A DNA stretch of 64,000 nt from Seohaeicola_A nanhaiensis (GTDB lineage: Bacteria > Pseudomonadota > Alphaproteobacteria > Rhodobacterales > Rhodobacteraceae). Below the pieces are notes generated by a model. That model was not told the DNA's origin. It saw only the letters and a list, made by a program, of their open reading frames with translations, and made no database searches. Both the position numbers and the translations under genes were made by a program. Below, piece after piece: positions 48,827-57,349 of the stretch (positions are counted from its first letter, which is position 1; the number at the start of each line of letters is the position of its first letter). The DNA lies in contig NZ_JBHSGI010000028.1 in the NCBI RefSeq assembly GCF_042654245.1, forward strand, positions 62,001 through 126,000, written 5' to 3'.

Positions 48827-49518
48827 TAAGTGCCTCCCTGAGGCGGTGTTGCCTTGATGCAGACAACCTCCTCTCCCAGCCGCAGCACCCATTGGCTGCC
48901 CACGCCGGAAACGCGGATCACGCCATCCTCGACGGCACCGGTGTTCACAGTGCGCTCCCGGCCACCTGTGTAGCGGAAGATGGCCGGAACCGGGGCGTTT
49001 CTGGGAAAGGCGAAGTAGGTGAATGTGCCGTCGTCCCAGATCCGGGTCGGGGTGAATTCGGTCCGCGCGCTGGCTCCATAATTGGTGTTCGGGGCGGCGA
49101 GTGCGATGGCGTTTGTCGGCCGCCGGGTGTCTTGCGGATACCGGAACTGGACCACATAGAAGGTTGGGCTCGAGGCTTCACCTACGCTGAAATAATAGCT
49201 CCGCCGATTGGTGTATACAGTGACATTGGTGCGAACGCCGCGGGCGACAGGTTTGATCGCGAAGGCGCGCCCGCCAGGCACACCATCGATCTCGAACCCT
49301 TCGGTGTCACCGGCGATGATCGAGCGGATGCTCTCGCCCTCTCCGAACTCGATGGTCGTGACATGGGTAAGCGAGACGCTGAGGCGGTAGACCTGGCTCT
49401 CCTGGTAGGTGGCGATCCGGACGCGGCTGTCATTCGGGCCGCCACGCGGGATGGCTTCAGCAAACGCGAGGGCAGGGACCGAGGCAAGACACACAACAAA
49501 GGGGACCAGGGCGCGCAA
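48826..49518 (-). CDS. virB9: VirB9 outer-membrane core-complex protein
   Basis: The 230-residue protein has a signal peptide (MRALVPFVVCLASVPALAFA) and then the N-terminal VirB9 domain (DSRVRIATYQESQVYRLSVS). The C-terminal domain reads FTPTRIWDDGTFTYFAFPRN and ends RVSGVGSQWVLRLGEEVVCI. It pairs with VirB10 and normally VirB7 to form the outer ring. No VirB7 is encoded next to it; a small lipoprotein at 52156 may fill that role. Confidence 0.92.
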   Translation of the reverse strand: MRALVPFVVCLASVPALAFAEAIPRGGPNDSRVRIATYQESQVYRLSVSLTHVTTIEFGEGESIRSIIAGDTEGFEIDGVPGGRAFAIKPVARGVRTNVTVYTNRRSYYFSVGEASSPTFYVVQFRYPQDTRRPTNAIALAAPNTNYGASARTEFTPTRIWDDGTFTYFAFPRNAPVPAIFRYTGGRERTVNTGAVEDGVIRVSGVGSQWVLRLGEEVVCIKATPPQGGT

Positions 49519-49520
49519 AC

Positions 49521-50195
49521 TCAGTTCTCCAATCTGTCGGAACGGACTGCGTATTCGACCACGGTGAATCCGAACGGGTTGGTCCAGACCTGGTCGATGG
49601 ACCGGCTCTCTTCGGGGCGGAATTCGAAGAGCAGCGTGGCGGTGAACAGCCCCGCCTGAACGCCTTGGATCGAGGTCAGGCGTTTGCGGATTCGAACAGT
49701 GGCCCGATTGGTCCCGATCCGGTTGATGCTGAGGATCTCGACGTCGAGCCTGGCGTTCGGCCCGTAGATGTTCGGGGGATAGTCCGCGTTCGCCGAGTTC
49801 CAGACCTGGCGCAACGAGGTTTCGGCCGCACGATCCGACCGCCGCAGGACGCTGCGGATGCGCACGTCGTTGTCGAGCTGGTTATACACCTCCCGGTCGG
49901 TCACATAGCGGAAAACCTCTGCCTCTATGATCGCGCGGTTCTCCGTGACGGTGGTGGCGCCGACAGAAGCTTCGGGCAGGGCGAACCCGGTCTCAGGATC
50001 GTAGGGAACAACGACAGGTGGCGGATCGACATCAAGGATGGCAACGGCCGCCGCACTCAAGCAGCCCACGACGCCGAAGATCAGGCCGAACAGCCCAAGG
50101 CGCTGCCAGAGCCGTTCGCGTCTCAACGCGCCGTAGACCAGTTCCTCCTCGATGATGGCGGTTTCTTCGTCCAACGCTCCGGCCTCATTCCGCAT
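49521..50195 (-). CDS. virB8: VirB8 inner-membrane assembly protein
   Basis: The 224-residue protein has a cytoplasmic N-terminus, one membrane helix (LGLFGLIFGVVGCLSAAAVA) and a periplasmic NTF2-like domain. That domain contains AIIEAEVFRYVTDREVYNQL, then RLDVEILSINRIGTNRATVR and NPFGFTVVEYAVRSDRL. It nucleates channel assembly. It is separated from virB9 by 2 bp and overlaps virB5 by 11 bp. Confidence 0.92.
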   Translation of the reverse strand: MRNEAGALDEETAIIEEELVYGALRRERLWQRLGLFGLIFGVVGCLSAAAVAILDVDPPPVVVPYDPETGFALPEASVGATTVTENRAIIEAEVFRYVTDREVYNQLDNDVRIRSVLRRSDRAAETSLRQVWNSANADYPPNIYGPNARLDVEILSINRIGTNRATVRIRKRLTSIQGVQAGLFTATLLFEFRPEESRSIDQVWTNPFGFTVVEYAVRSDRLEN

Positions 50196-51015
50196 TCAAT
50201 TCCGGGAGGGTGAACTCCATGAACCGCTGTTCCTCGGCGATGGTGGCGGCATCGATGACCCCACCGGTTCCGTCTCCCACAGTCTGGATCGCTTCGAGCT
50301 GCCACATCGCAACGAGCGCGATGGCAAGTTCCGCCGTCACGCGTGTGTTCAGATCGACGCTCTCCTTCAGCTCATCCATGTCGTCGATGAGGCCGACGAG
50401 ACGATCCACGCGTTTAAGGGACTGCCCGGCATCCTCATAACTGTTCTGGGCCGCGGCCGAGACCAGCGCGCCGGTCGTGGCTTGTGTTGCCACCCGCTCG
50501 GCACCGGCGTTGCCGCTCCGTGCCATTTCCGAGAGCGTGCCCTCGTCAAAGCCGAGATCGGCCAGAACCCGGTCCATCTGGGTCTCGATCTTGCTGGCAC
50601 CGGAACCCTTGAGACCTGAGAAATCTCCTGTCTTGATCGCCTCGATGGTTGCGATGATGTCGCCGAATTCCTGATCGAGGAGATCGTTCAGCTCGTCTTC
50701 CATCTGGGTTCGGATGATCTCGGGAAGTTCGGCGAGGCGCGTCAGCGCCTCATAGGTCCGTTTCAGTTCGGCGAGTTGATCCGTGAGCGTGGCAAGCTGG
50801 TCGCGAAGTTGGGTCAGCTGCTCGTTCTGCAGGATCTCGTCCTCAATCATCTGCCGGAGCTGCTGGATGTTCTGGGCGATATTCTGCGTGTCGACGACCG
50901 GAACGCCCTGGGCGGCTGCCGGGGAGATGGCCACGGCCGGCAGGTTGAGCGCGAGGGTGCCGGAAAGAGCCAGCGCGCGGAGTGGCGCTGTCGTGACAAA
51001 TCTGCGGGGCATCAA
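50185..51015 (-). CDS. virB5: VirB5-like pilus-tip protein
   Basis: The 276-residue protein has a signal peptide (ALALSGTLALNLPAVAISPA) and is nearly all helical. Coiled segments include IAQNIQQLRQMIEDEILQNE and LRDQLATLTDQLAELKRTYE, the VirB5/TrbJ pattern. It ends EEQRFMEFTLPELNAE. A similar tail, including LNTxxxAEL and FMEFTL, ends the neighbouring transglycosylase. VirB5 caps the pilus and mediates contact. It overlaps both neighbours, by 11 bp and 4 bp. Confidence 0.82.
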   Translation of the reverse strand: MMPRRFVTTAPLRALALSGTLALNLPAVAISPAAAQGVPVVDTQNIAQNIQQLRQMIEDEILQNEQLTQLRDQLATLTDQLAELKRTYEALTRLAELPEIIRTQMEDELNDLLDQEFGDIIATIEAIKTGDFSGLKGSGASKIETQMDRVLADLGFDEGTLSEMARSGNAGAERVATQATTGALVSAAAQNSYEDAGQSLKRVDRLVGLIDDMDELKESVDLNTRVTAELAIALVAMWQLEAIQTVGDGTGGVIDAATIAEEQRFMEFTLPELNAE

Positions 51016-52166
51016 TCCAGATCCTCCAATGTGAACTCCATGAACTCGTTCTCGGCCAGACGTGCCGCCGCCTGCGCCAGTTGGGCAGCGCTATGTGGCT
51101 GGGTCCGTGCGGCCTTCAGGCGAATACGCGCGGCCACGAGGCGGACCAGTTCGGCGCGGGCATAGGTGTTGAGCGCCATGCTTTCCTGGATGTCCTGGGT
51201 CGTGCCGATCCGCGTCACAATGTCCTGGACGCGCAGCGCCGCCTTCTGGATCGCCGCGGGCGAATTGCTCCCATAGTACGCCGCGCCATGTCCGGCGAGC
51301 GAGAGCTGCGCATTGGCGAGCAGTGCCGGATCGATCGTGCCGAGCGCTTCGATCCCGCCGATCCGTGCGAGGTAGAGGTTGTAACGTTCGGGGATGACCG
51401 TGACGTAGTGCCGGGTCTCCTTGAAGGGTGGCACGCCGCCATACTCGAAAACCCGGCCCGGACCAGCATTGTAGGCTGCGAGCGCATTGATGATATTGCC
51501 ATCGAAGGTGTTGAGCTGGGCTGCGAGGTAGCGCGCACCACCTGTGACCTGCAGATAGGGACTGTCATAGTATTCGGGGTTGATCCCGAGATCGCTCGCG
51601 GTGCCCGGCATGATCTGGGTCAGTCCGAAAGCCCCGGCGGGAGATCGTGCGCCGATGGAAAACCGGCTCTCCTGCCAGATCAGCGCCTGCAGGAGCGCTC
51701 GCCATTGCACGACGGAGAGACCGGCCCGCCCGACCCCGGACAGGTCCGCGGTTTCCTGGGCGACCCGGATGATCAACTGCTCGATTGTCTCTGCGGCATC
51801 GCCGAACATTCCCGCTCCGCCGGGGTTCGGATCGATGTCTCCAGTGCCGTAAACCGCCGCGATGGACCGGTCCGGATCGCCACTGCCGCTCTCAAGGTCT
51901 GCGACCATGCTCGACAGGCCCTGCCCGCCGATACTTGTCTGCGCGTCGAGAATGGCGCGGAGTACCGCGAGCTGTTCCCGTTCGATCTCGGTCAAGAGCT
52001 CCTTCACGGCAAGTTTCTCACGCTGGACGGCGAGGTCGGCATCCCGGTCACCGGTTTCGATGATGTCGCGCGCCGTCAGCCCGGAATCGTTGGCGGGTAC
52101 GCCTTGGGCGAGCGCGGGTACCGGCAGAAGGGCAGCCAGGAGGATATGAGCGATCCTAGGTATCAA
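51012..52166 (-). CDS. Lytic transglycosylase-like protein with VirB5-like C-terminal tail
   Basis: The 384-residue protein begins at a TTG (52166) directly before a signal peptide (MIPRIAHILLAALLPVPALA) and behind GGAAGA; the longer upstream frame is a shadow of the lipoprotein gene. A central SLT domain has the catalytic glutamate in LIWQESRFSIGARSPAGAFG, then LTQIMPGTASDLG and ALAAYNAGPGRV. The last 75 residues (ESMALNTYARAELVRLVAAR ... FMEFTLEDLD) align with the tail of VirB5. It may place peptidoglycan cleavage at the pilus site. It is a second transglycosylase besides virB1. Confidence 0.82.
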   Translation of the reverse strand: MIPRIAHILLAALLPVPALAQGVPANDSGLTARDIIETGDRDADLAVQREKLAVKELLTEIEREQLAVLRAILDAQTSIGGQGLSSMVADLESGSGDPDRSIAAVYGTGDIDPNPGGAGMFGDAAETIEQLIIRVAQETADLSGVGRAGLSVVQWRALLQALIWQESRFSIGARSPAGAFGLTQIMPGTASDLGINPEYYDSPYLQVTGGARYLAAQLNTFDGNIINALAAYNAGPGRVFEYGGVPPFKETRHYVTVIPERYNLYLARIGGIEALGTIDPALLANAQLSLAGHGAAYYGSNSPAAIQKAALRVQDIVTRIGTTQDIQESMALNTYARAELVRLVAARIRLKAARTQPHSAAQLAQAAARLAENEFMEFTLEDLD

Positions 52167-52323
52167 CGCCGTCTTCCGCGTTTCCGAGGGGCGTGAAGAC
52201 GCAAACCGGCTCGACCTCTTCGAGGGATGCACGGAAGGCGAAGCAATTGGCCTGAGGCTCGCGGTATTCCGCGCAGGATGCCAGGGCGCCGAATGCGGAA
52301 AATAGTAAGAGGATGCGGATCAA
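52156..52323 (-). CDS. Small lipoprotein, VirB7-like candidate
   Basis: A TTG at 52323 overlaps the virB4 stop (TTGA) and opens a 55-residue protein: MIRILLLFSAFGALASCAEY, then REPQANCFAF and VEPVCVFTPLGN. The lipobox LASC predicts lipidation at Cys17, and two further cysteines follow. The size and lipobox fit VirB7, which anchors VirB9 in the outer membrane, although the gene lies after virB4 rather than before virB8. It overlaps the transglycosylase gene by 11 bp. Confidence 0.6.
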   Translation of the reverse strand: MIRILLLFSAFGALASCAEYREPQANCFAFRASLEEVEPVCVFTPLGNAEDGVDT

Positions 52324-54683
52324 GGGAGCCTCCAGAAATCGGGTCGGATGCGGTAGTCAGCGCCGACGAGGGCTTCGCCTTTCTCCATGCCGCCCAGGAT
52401 GGTAAGCAGAGGGCCGAGTGCTGAGAGGTCGGCGTCGACCACCACCGATCCACTGTCGTCGCGGATGAGAGCGAGGCGGCTGTTGCTGCCAGTATTCAGG
52501 AGCACGTCGAGTTCCTTCTCGAAGAGGTTCAGCATCGCGTAGTCCGAGGCATGCGCGCGGATGTTCGGAAGCAGGATCTGCGTCGGCACCGCCTCGATAA
52601 TGGTCTTGCCAGTCCGTGTGCGTTCGAGCTGGCTCGCGTATTGCGTCATCATCACCGCGACGGTGTTCTGTTTGCGTGCGGTCACCAGCCAGTTCGAAAG
52701 CCGTTCGGCAAAGTATGCGTTGTCGAGCGCCTTCCAGGCCTCGTCGATGACGATGATCGTCGGGTGCCGGTCTTCGATCTCGCGCTCGATCCGGCGAAAG
52801 AGATAGGAGAGGACCGCCATGCGCTCCTTCTCGCTTTCGCTGTCGAGAATGCCGGTCAGGTCGAAGCCAACAACGTCGCCTTCGAGCGAGAAGGTGTCCT
52901 CGAGGCTTTGACCGAAGATCCAGCCGTAGCGACCATCTTCCGTCCATTCGAGGAGGCGTTGGTGCAGATCGCCACTGTCATCGGTGGAGACGAAGAGCGA
53001 AGCGAAGTCCTTCCAGTTCCGCAAGGCCGGATCGGTCGCGGTGGCGTTCTGGCGAACCACTTCCTGAATCCGGTTTGTCTGCACAGGGGTGAGGGGCTTG
53101 TCAGCCCGGTAGAGGAGCGAAGCGAGCCAGTCCGAGAGCCAAGCCGTGCCGCGTTCGTCAATCTCGCTCCAGAGTGGGTTCAGACCGGTCGCCTGCCCAG
53201 CTTTGATCGAAGCATAGCGACCGCCATTGGCTCGGACGGCCATCTCCATGCCGAGCCTGTAGTCGAAGACGAATATGCGCGCGCCAACCCGTCGGGCCTG
53301 GGTCATCAGGAAGGCCGAGAGCACAGATTTTCCTGAACCGGGCCGCCCGAGGATCAGCGTATGACCGCTGGTGGGTTCTTTTTCTGGCGAGCCATGCTCG
53401 TGGTAGGAGAACCGGTAGGCGCTCTGTTCCGGGGTTGGAAAGAGCGTGATTTCCTGGGCCCAGGGCAGCTGATGCTTTTCCTTGCCGAGTTGCGTTCGAT
53501 GCAGCGCCGCGAAATCCGCGAAGTTGCGGTTGGTGACGGCACTGGCGCGCACCCGTTTGGGCTGGTTTCCCGGATGCTGGCTGAAATAATGCGACTTCGC
53601 CGCCATCCGCTCACCGATCATCTTCACACCCTCGGCCGCGGCGGCGTTCACGATCTCGGCCCCAAGGGTCTGCAGCTCCTCGAGGCTGTCGCAGAAGACG
53701 GTCACCACCATGTGGTGCTCGCCGAAGCTCTGCCGCTTGGCCTCGAGATCGTCATGGGCGATGTCGAGCGCTTCGAGAAGCGAGAGCGCGGCATCCTGAG
53801 AAGACTGCATCTGGCGCTTCTGCCGCTTGATCCTGCCCGCCATCAGGTGCGAATTGATCGGTGTGAAAGAATGGGTGACGATCATGTCGACTGGCAGGTT
53901 CAGCATGTCGAACATGGTGCAGGTCGTGGCCTCGGAATATTCGCCGATGGTGAAGCTCTTGCCGAAGCGGTGGCCGACGACGCCATTGGACAGCTCGAAA
54001 TGATCTTCGAGGAACGTCACGCGGGTGTTGGCGACATTGTAGGAGAGGAACCCGTAGCGACCTGCAGGATAGAGCGGCAGTTCGCGACCTGTGTTCAGAG
54101 CACCGAGGAAACCGATGAGTTCGCCTGAGGCTGCGGAAAGCTTGCGAGGCTTGAGTTCGGCGAGGCCGGAGGTGAAGACCCCGGCCGCTTCCTTGAGGCG
54201 CCGGATGCGCTTGGCGGTTTCTTCCTTGAAACGTTCTGGCGCGCTTCGATTCACAAAGCCCAGAAAACTCCTTGGTGGCGGGCGGTGGATGATGGTCAGC
54301 GTCAGGGTCTTGTCACGAAGACCTGCGGATCCCAACTTTGCCCGCCAGGTCTCATCCACCGCCGCCGCGAAGCCGTCACCCCGTACCGGGAGCAGATCCG
54401 GGGTGATCGACTTCGACACCTTGTGCACATAGTAGCTGAACTCGGGACCCAGCTGCGCGATGATCCGGGCGAAGAGCGCGGTCACCTTGTCGAGATAGGC
54501 ATCGTCGGTCGTGTAACTGTTCACGCCGCTCAGCCGGATGCACTGGAAAAGCTCATTTACCCGCGTCCGGACGGTGTTATCATCGACGAGGCTGACATAG
54601 GGCAGCATATGCGCCAGGCGTTTCTCCCGAGTATGCCAGTCCGGCAAGAGGGTACGCGCATCCAGTGTCTCGTCACGGGGCAT
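52320..54683 (-). CDS. virB4: VirB4 secretion ATPase
   Basis: The 787-residue ATPase has the CagE/TrbE/VirB4 N-terminal domain (FSYYVHKVSKSITPDLLPVR; LGALNTGRELPLYPAGRYGF). Its C-terminal RecA fold has Walker A ILGRPGSGKSVLSAF, Walker B TIIVIDEAWKALD and the VAVMMTQYASQLERTRTGKT motif. It energises pilus biogenesis. The ATG at 54683 (MPRDETLD) overlaps virB3 by 11 bp; an in-frame ATG at 54698 is possible. It is intact. Confidence 0.92.
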   Translation of the reverse strand: MPRDETLDARTLLPDWHTREKRLAHMLPYVSLVDDNTVRTRVNELFQCIRLSGVNSYTTDDAYLDKVTALFARIIAQLGPEFSYYVHKVSKSITPDLLPVRGDGFAAAVDETWRAKLGSAGLRDKTLTLTIIHRPPPRSFLGFVNRSAPERFKEETAKRIRRLKEAAGVFTSGLAELKPRKLSAASGELIGFLGALNTGRELPLYPAGRYGFLSYNVANTRVTFLEDHFELSNGVVGHRFGKSFTIGEYSEATTCTMFDMLNLPVDMIVTHSFTPINSHLMAGRIKRQKRQMQSSQDAALSLLEALDIAHDDLEAKRQSFGEHHMVVTVFCDSLEELQTLGAEIVNAAAAEGVKMIGERMAAKSHYFSQHPGNQPKRVRASAVTNRNFADFAALHRTQLGKEKHQLPWAQEITLFPTPEQSAYRFSYHEHGSPEKEPTSGHTLILGRPGSGKSVLSAFLMTQARRVGARIFVFDYRLGMEMAVRANGGRYASIKAGQATGLNPLWSEIDERGTAWLSDWLASLLYRADKPLTPVQTNRIQEVVRQNATATDPALRNWKDFASLFVSTDDSGDLHQRLLEWTEDGRYGWIFGQSLEDTFSLEGDVVGFDLTGILDSESEKERMAVLSYLFRRIEREIEDRHPTIIVIDEAWKALDNAYFAERLSNWLVTARKQNTVAVMMTQYASQLERTRTGKTIIEAVPTQILLPNIRAHASDYAMLNLFEKELDVLLNTGSNSRLALIRDDSGSVVVDADLSALGPLLTILGGMEKGEALVGADYRIRPDFWRLP

Positions 54684-54951
54684 AGCTGTCACCCCCATGG
54701 ATGGCGCGGTTCCGTGTTGGCGGCGTTTCCTGCAGCGCTGTCGTCATCACGTCGATGAAACGCGGGTCCCAGTCCGCCGCCTTCCAAAGCAAGGGGTAGA
54801 GCACCGCCGCTATCCCGAGCACGGCAATATGTTGTACCCAGACGAACAGCAGCACTGAGCCGAAGAGCCAGACCATGGCATACATGATCGGCAGGCCGAG
54901 GAGCTTCGGCGGGCGCACGAGACCCAGGAAGAGGGGCGAACGTTCAGCCAC
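54673..54951 (-). CDS. virB3: VirB3 membrane protein
   Basis: The 92-residue protein has the VirB3 start RSPLFLGLVRPPKLLGLPIM and two adjacent membrane segments (MYAMVWLFGSVLLFVWV; IAVLGIAAVLYPLLW). The C-terminal tail ends WDPRFIDVMTTAL. VirB3 supports VirB4 in pilus assembly. It lies 12 bp after virB2 and overlaps virB4. Confidence 0.9.
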   Translation of the reverse strand: MAERSPLFLGLVRPPKLLGLPIMYAMVWLFGSVLLFVWVQHIAVLGIAAVLYPLLWKAADWDPRFIDVMTTALQETPPTRNRAIHGGDSYAP

Positions 54952-54963
54952 GGCGTCGTTTCC

Positions 54964-55254
54964 CTAGGCTCCAAACACGGCGGCAACGATCGTCGGCGCC
55001 GCCGCGACGCCCGCAATGCCCACAAGGACCCAGAGCGCCTGGCGCAGATCGATGATGTTGAAAAACCAGCTCAGGAAGACCCCCAGGACGGCGAGAGTGG
55101 CGATGACCACACCAAGCGGGCCGGTCAGCGCGTCCACGATGCCTTGCAGGAGACTCTGGATCGGAGAGAGGTCGATGCTTTGCGCGAGTGCGGGCTCGGC
55201 GATGACAACAAGAAAAGCAGCGAGCGCGACAAGGGTTGTGACAGGGCGTTTCAT
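54964..55254 (-). CDS. virB2: VirB2 pilin
   Basis: The 96-residue prepilin has a signal peptide (TLVALAAFLVVIAEPALAQS) and two hydrophobic helices (PLGVVIATLAVLGVFLSWFF; LWVLVGIAGVAAAPTIVAAV) separated by a short polar loop, as in all VirB2/TrbC pilins. It ends near the second helix. It overlaps virB1 by 4 bp. Confidence 0.9.
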   Translation of the reverse strand: MKRPVTTLVALAAFLVVIAEPALAQSIDLSPIQSLLQGIVDALTGPLGVVIATLAVLGVFLSWFFNIIDLRQALWVLVGIAGVAAAPTIVAAVFGA

Positions 55255-55934
55255 GAGTTTCTTCCTTCCAGCCGGTTGACGACGGCCAGCACCCGCTGGA
55301 CGTGGGATTGGGTTTCTCGAAATGGAGGAATGCCGCCGTGGTAGCGCACGGCGTCAGGCCCGGCATTATAGGCGGCGAGCGAGAGACGTACGTTGCCGAA
55401 CTCGGCCAGCATCAACGCGAGATAGCGGGCCGATCCGTCAAGATTCTGCCGCCAATCATGGGGATCGACCCCAAGCGCACGGGCCGTGTCGGGCATGAGT
55501 TGCCCGAGCCCGATGGCACCGGCATGGGAGACGGCGCGCCGATTGTAGGCGCTCTCGATCTCGATGTTGGCCCGAAAGAGGTTGAGCCAGTCCGTAACGG
55601 TAATGTCGGCTCTTCGAAGACCTGGGTGACCGGCATAGCGTAGCCCGGTACTTTCGATGGCGGCCAGAATGTCCGGGCCGGGCATAGGCGTTCGAGGGGC
55701 CGCCGCCGCGGTGCCTACCCCCTCGTCCACTTCGGAGCCGCGTTCGTGACCGAAGATGCGCAACCCCGCTGCGGCCGAGTCTTGGCCGATCCCGTCGTTG
55801 TAGTTCCGCGCAAAGCGGGTTTGAGCTTGTGACGGGGCGAGCGAACCATCGCTCCCCATCACCAGCACCATTTCGCCGGACGCCGGAAAACCCAGGAAGG
55901 TAAGTAGAAGTGCGCTAACGCCGGCTGGCAGCAA
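55251..55934 (-). CDS. virB1: VirB1-type lytic transglycosylase
   Basis: The SLT domain carries the catalytic glutamate in ANIEIESAYNRRAVSHAGAI, then GLGQLMPDTARALGVDPHDW and LSLAAYNAGPDAVRYHGGIP. The N-terminal hydrophobic stretch VSALLLTFLGFPASG is a signal peptide. A TTG at 55934 was chosen because it begins this signal and overlaps the preceding gene; the start is uncertain as its ribosome site (GAGGAG) is very close. It opens the peptidoglycan for the channel. Confidence 0.82.
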   Translation of the reverse strand: MLPAGVSALLLTFLGFPASGEMVLVMGSDGSLAPSQAQTRFARNYNDGIGQDSAAAGLRIFGHERGSEVDEGVGTAAAAPRTPMPGPDILAAIESTGLRYAGHPGLRRADITVTDWLNLFRANIEIESAYNRRAVSHAGAIGLGQLMPDTARALGVDPHDWRQNLDGSARYLALMLAEFGNVRLSLAAYNAGPDAVRYHGGIPPFRETQSHVQRVLAVVNRLEGRNS

Positions 55935-56292
55935 TCTCCTCGCCGGACAGCTTTTGGACGGTCCGCTTGCCCTCTTCGAGCGGAATATCGGCATGGGAGA
56001 AACCGATGCCCTGGAGGAAGGAGATGACCCCGGTGACGGTCTTGATCTCACGGATCTTGATGTCGTTGCGCGATGCGCGGGTTCGGGCCGTGACGAGGAG
56101 TTTTTCGACGCCTTCGTCGCTGACCGCACGGAGAATCCAGACCCCGTGCCAGCTGGGCCCCTTCTTGAAGGCGTCTTCCTTGCAGACAACCTCGACGCGA
56201 TAGCCGCTGGCGACCAGATCGCGGAATCTGGGTTCGGTGACCACATTCGGTGCTTCTTCTCTCAAGTCCATCACCCGGATCACGTTCTCCAT
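55915..56292 (-). CDS. First gene of the virB operon, function unknown
   Basis: This 125-residue protein starts at MENVIRVMDLREEAPNVVTE and has VASGYRVEVVCKEDAFKKGP, WHGVWILRAVSDEGVEKLLV and TVTGVISFLQGIGFSHADIP. It has no signal peptide and is probably cytoplasmic. It overlaps virB1 by 20 bp and is divergent from the gene at 56416. Leading the operon, it could be a regulator, but no known DNA-binding motif is visible. The start might be a later codon (56271). Confidence 0.6.
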   Translation of the reverse strand: MENVIRVMDLREEAPNVVTEPRFRDLVASGYRVEVVCKEDAFKKGPSWHGVWILRAVSDEGVEKLLVTARTRASRNDIKIREIKTVTGVISFLQGIGFSHADIPLEEGKRTVQKLSGEEIAASRR

Positions 56293-56334
56293 AGAGGCGA
56301 ATGACCGGGCCAAAGGTGTTGAAGCCCAGACATA

Positions 56335-56380
56335 CAATAATATAGTTTTGTCGCACAAGATATATGATAGGTGCGGCAAG
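56335..56380. promoter_or_regulatory. AT-rich divergent promoter region of the virB operon and 56416 gene
   Basis: The region between the divergent starts contains CAATAATATAG (56335-56345), identical to the 11-mer before mobC, followed by TTTTGTCGCACAAGATATATG. It is the only AT-rich stretch here and probably holds the virB promoter. A related CAATACTATAT occurs at 58138 before the secreted protein gene. Confidence 0.4.
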
Positions 56381-56415
56381 CGGATTCTCGCTCACGAAAT
56401 GGATAGACCGAGCGC

Positions 56416-56736
56416 ATGCAGTTGTTCAAGAAATTAAGGGGTCTTCCCAACCTCAGGCGTTGGGGAAGTCGAACATCGCGGAGTATACTTCTGCTCGTGC
56501 TGTCCACCGGGAATGCCTCAGCCGAATCCTGCCCTGCACCGGTTCGCCCTTTTGTGCCGAACGATGCCCAAGCCGCGCGGGATTATGCGGATTTCATCAA
56601 GCGCGACTTCGAACTCTACATCCGCGATATCCAGAGCTATTTCCGTTGCCTTGAGGAGGAGCGTGCACGAGCCTTTGGGGAAGCGCGCGAGGTCAGCGAG
56701 GAATACGGTCGGTTCCTGCAGACCATCGATCAATGA
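56416..56736 (+). CDS. Secreted transfer-region protein, function unknown
   Basis: The 106-residue product has a basic start and signal peptide (RRWGSRTSRSILLLVLSTGN, cleavage near ASA-ES). A helical mature domain follows, with two cysteines (ESCPAPVRPF; IQSYFRCLEEERARAFGEAR). It is divergent from the virB operon, sharing the AT-rich intergenic region. Such small periplasmic proteins occur at the border of related virB clusters. The function is unknown. Confidence 0.65.
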   Translation: MQLFKKLRGLPNLRRWGSRTSRSILLLVLSTGNASAESCPAPVRPFVPNDAQAARDYADFIKRDFELYIRDIQSYFRCLEEERARAFGEAREVSEEYGRFLQTIDQ

Positions 56737-57349
56737 GGCCTGCCGGCGCGGACCCACCGCCGATCTGTCGACATGGTCCAGGATGACATTCGCAAGAACA
56801 GAGGCGACCGCGAAGTCCGCGATGCGCTCACGACATCTATTTCTCGGATAATCCACGAACTGGATCTGTCCGTTCAAAAACGGTGTGTGACGCGTGGCCA
56901 AGACAATCAGGGGTTCGGGACATGAACCGCGTCGCGATGAACTGATCGCCGCGAGGGAGAATACTGGGCCGACGCAGGCCAAGATTGCCGAGAGGGAATG
57001 GGGGAGCGGGGTCGACGCCATCGAGCTGATCGCGCTAGCGTGGCCGCCCGAGGTCGATGCTAGTGAATGGATGTCGGCTGCCGAGAATGCGACGGAACCG
57101 GGCCACGGAAATTGAGGGCTGCGCGGCGCGTCACCGATTGCCGCACTGGCGCAAGGTTAGCAGCACGGTCATCCAAGGCATACAATGGTTGGGTCGCGAC
57201 CTCTCGGGGCGTCTGGGAGCGGCCCGATGGTTTTGTGAGGCTACTATTTCGGACCGGCGTAGCAGGTTCCCCGGAGCCGCTATGAGAGGTCGCCTGCTCG
57301 AACAGGCCCTTTGCGCCTTGTCACGCGGTGCGCAGGCAAGAATAGGCGC
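56737..57349. other. Intergenic region; one weak frame
   Basis: About 610 bases without a convincing gene. A GTG-started frame at 56894-57115 (73 codons; RRDELIAARENTGPTQAKIA) has moderately normal composition but no ribosome site, and may be a remnant. No tRNA or strong hairpin was seen. Confidence 0.4.

Noticed and set aside
56894..57115. 73-codon GTG-started frame
   Set aside because: It has no ribosome site, domain or operon context, so it was mentioned only within the intergenic entry.
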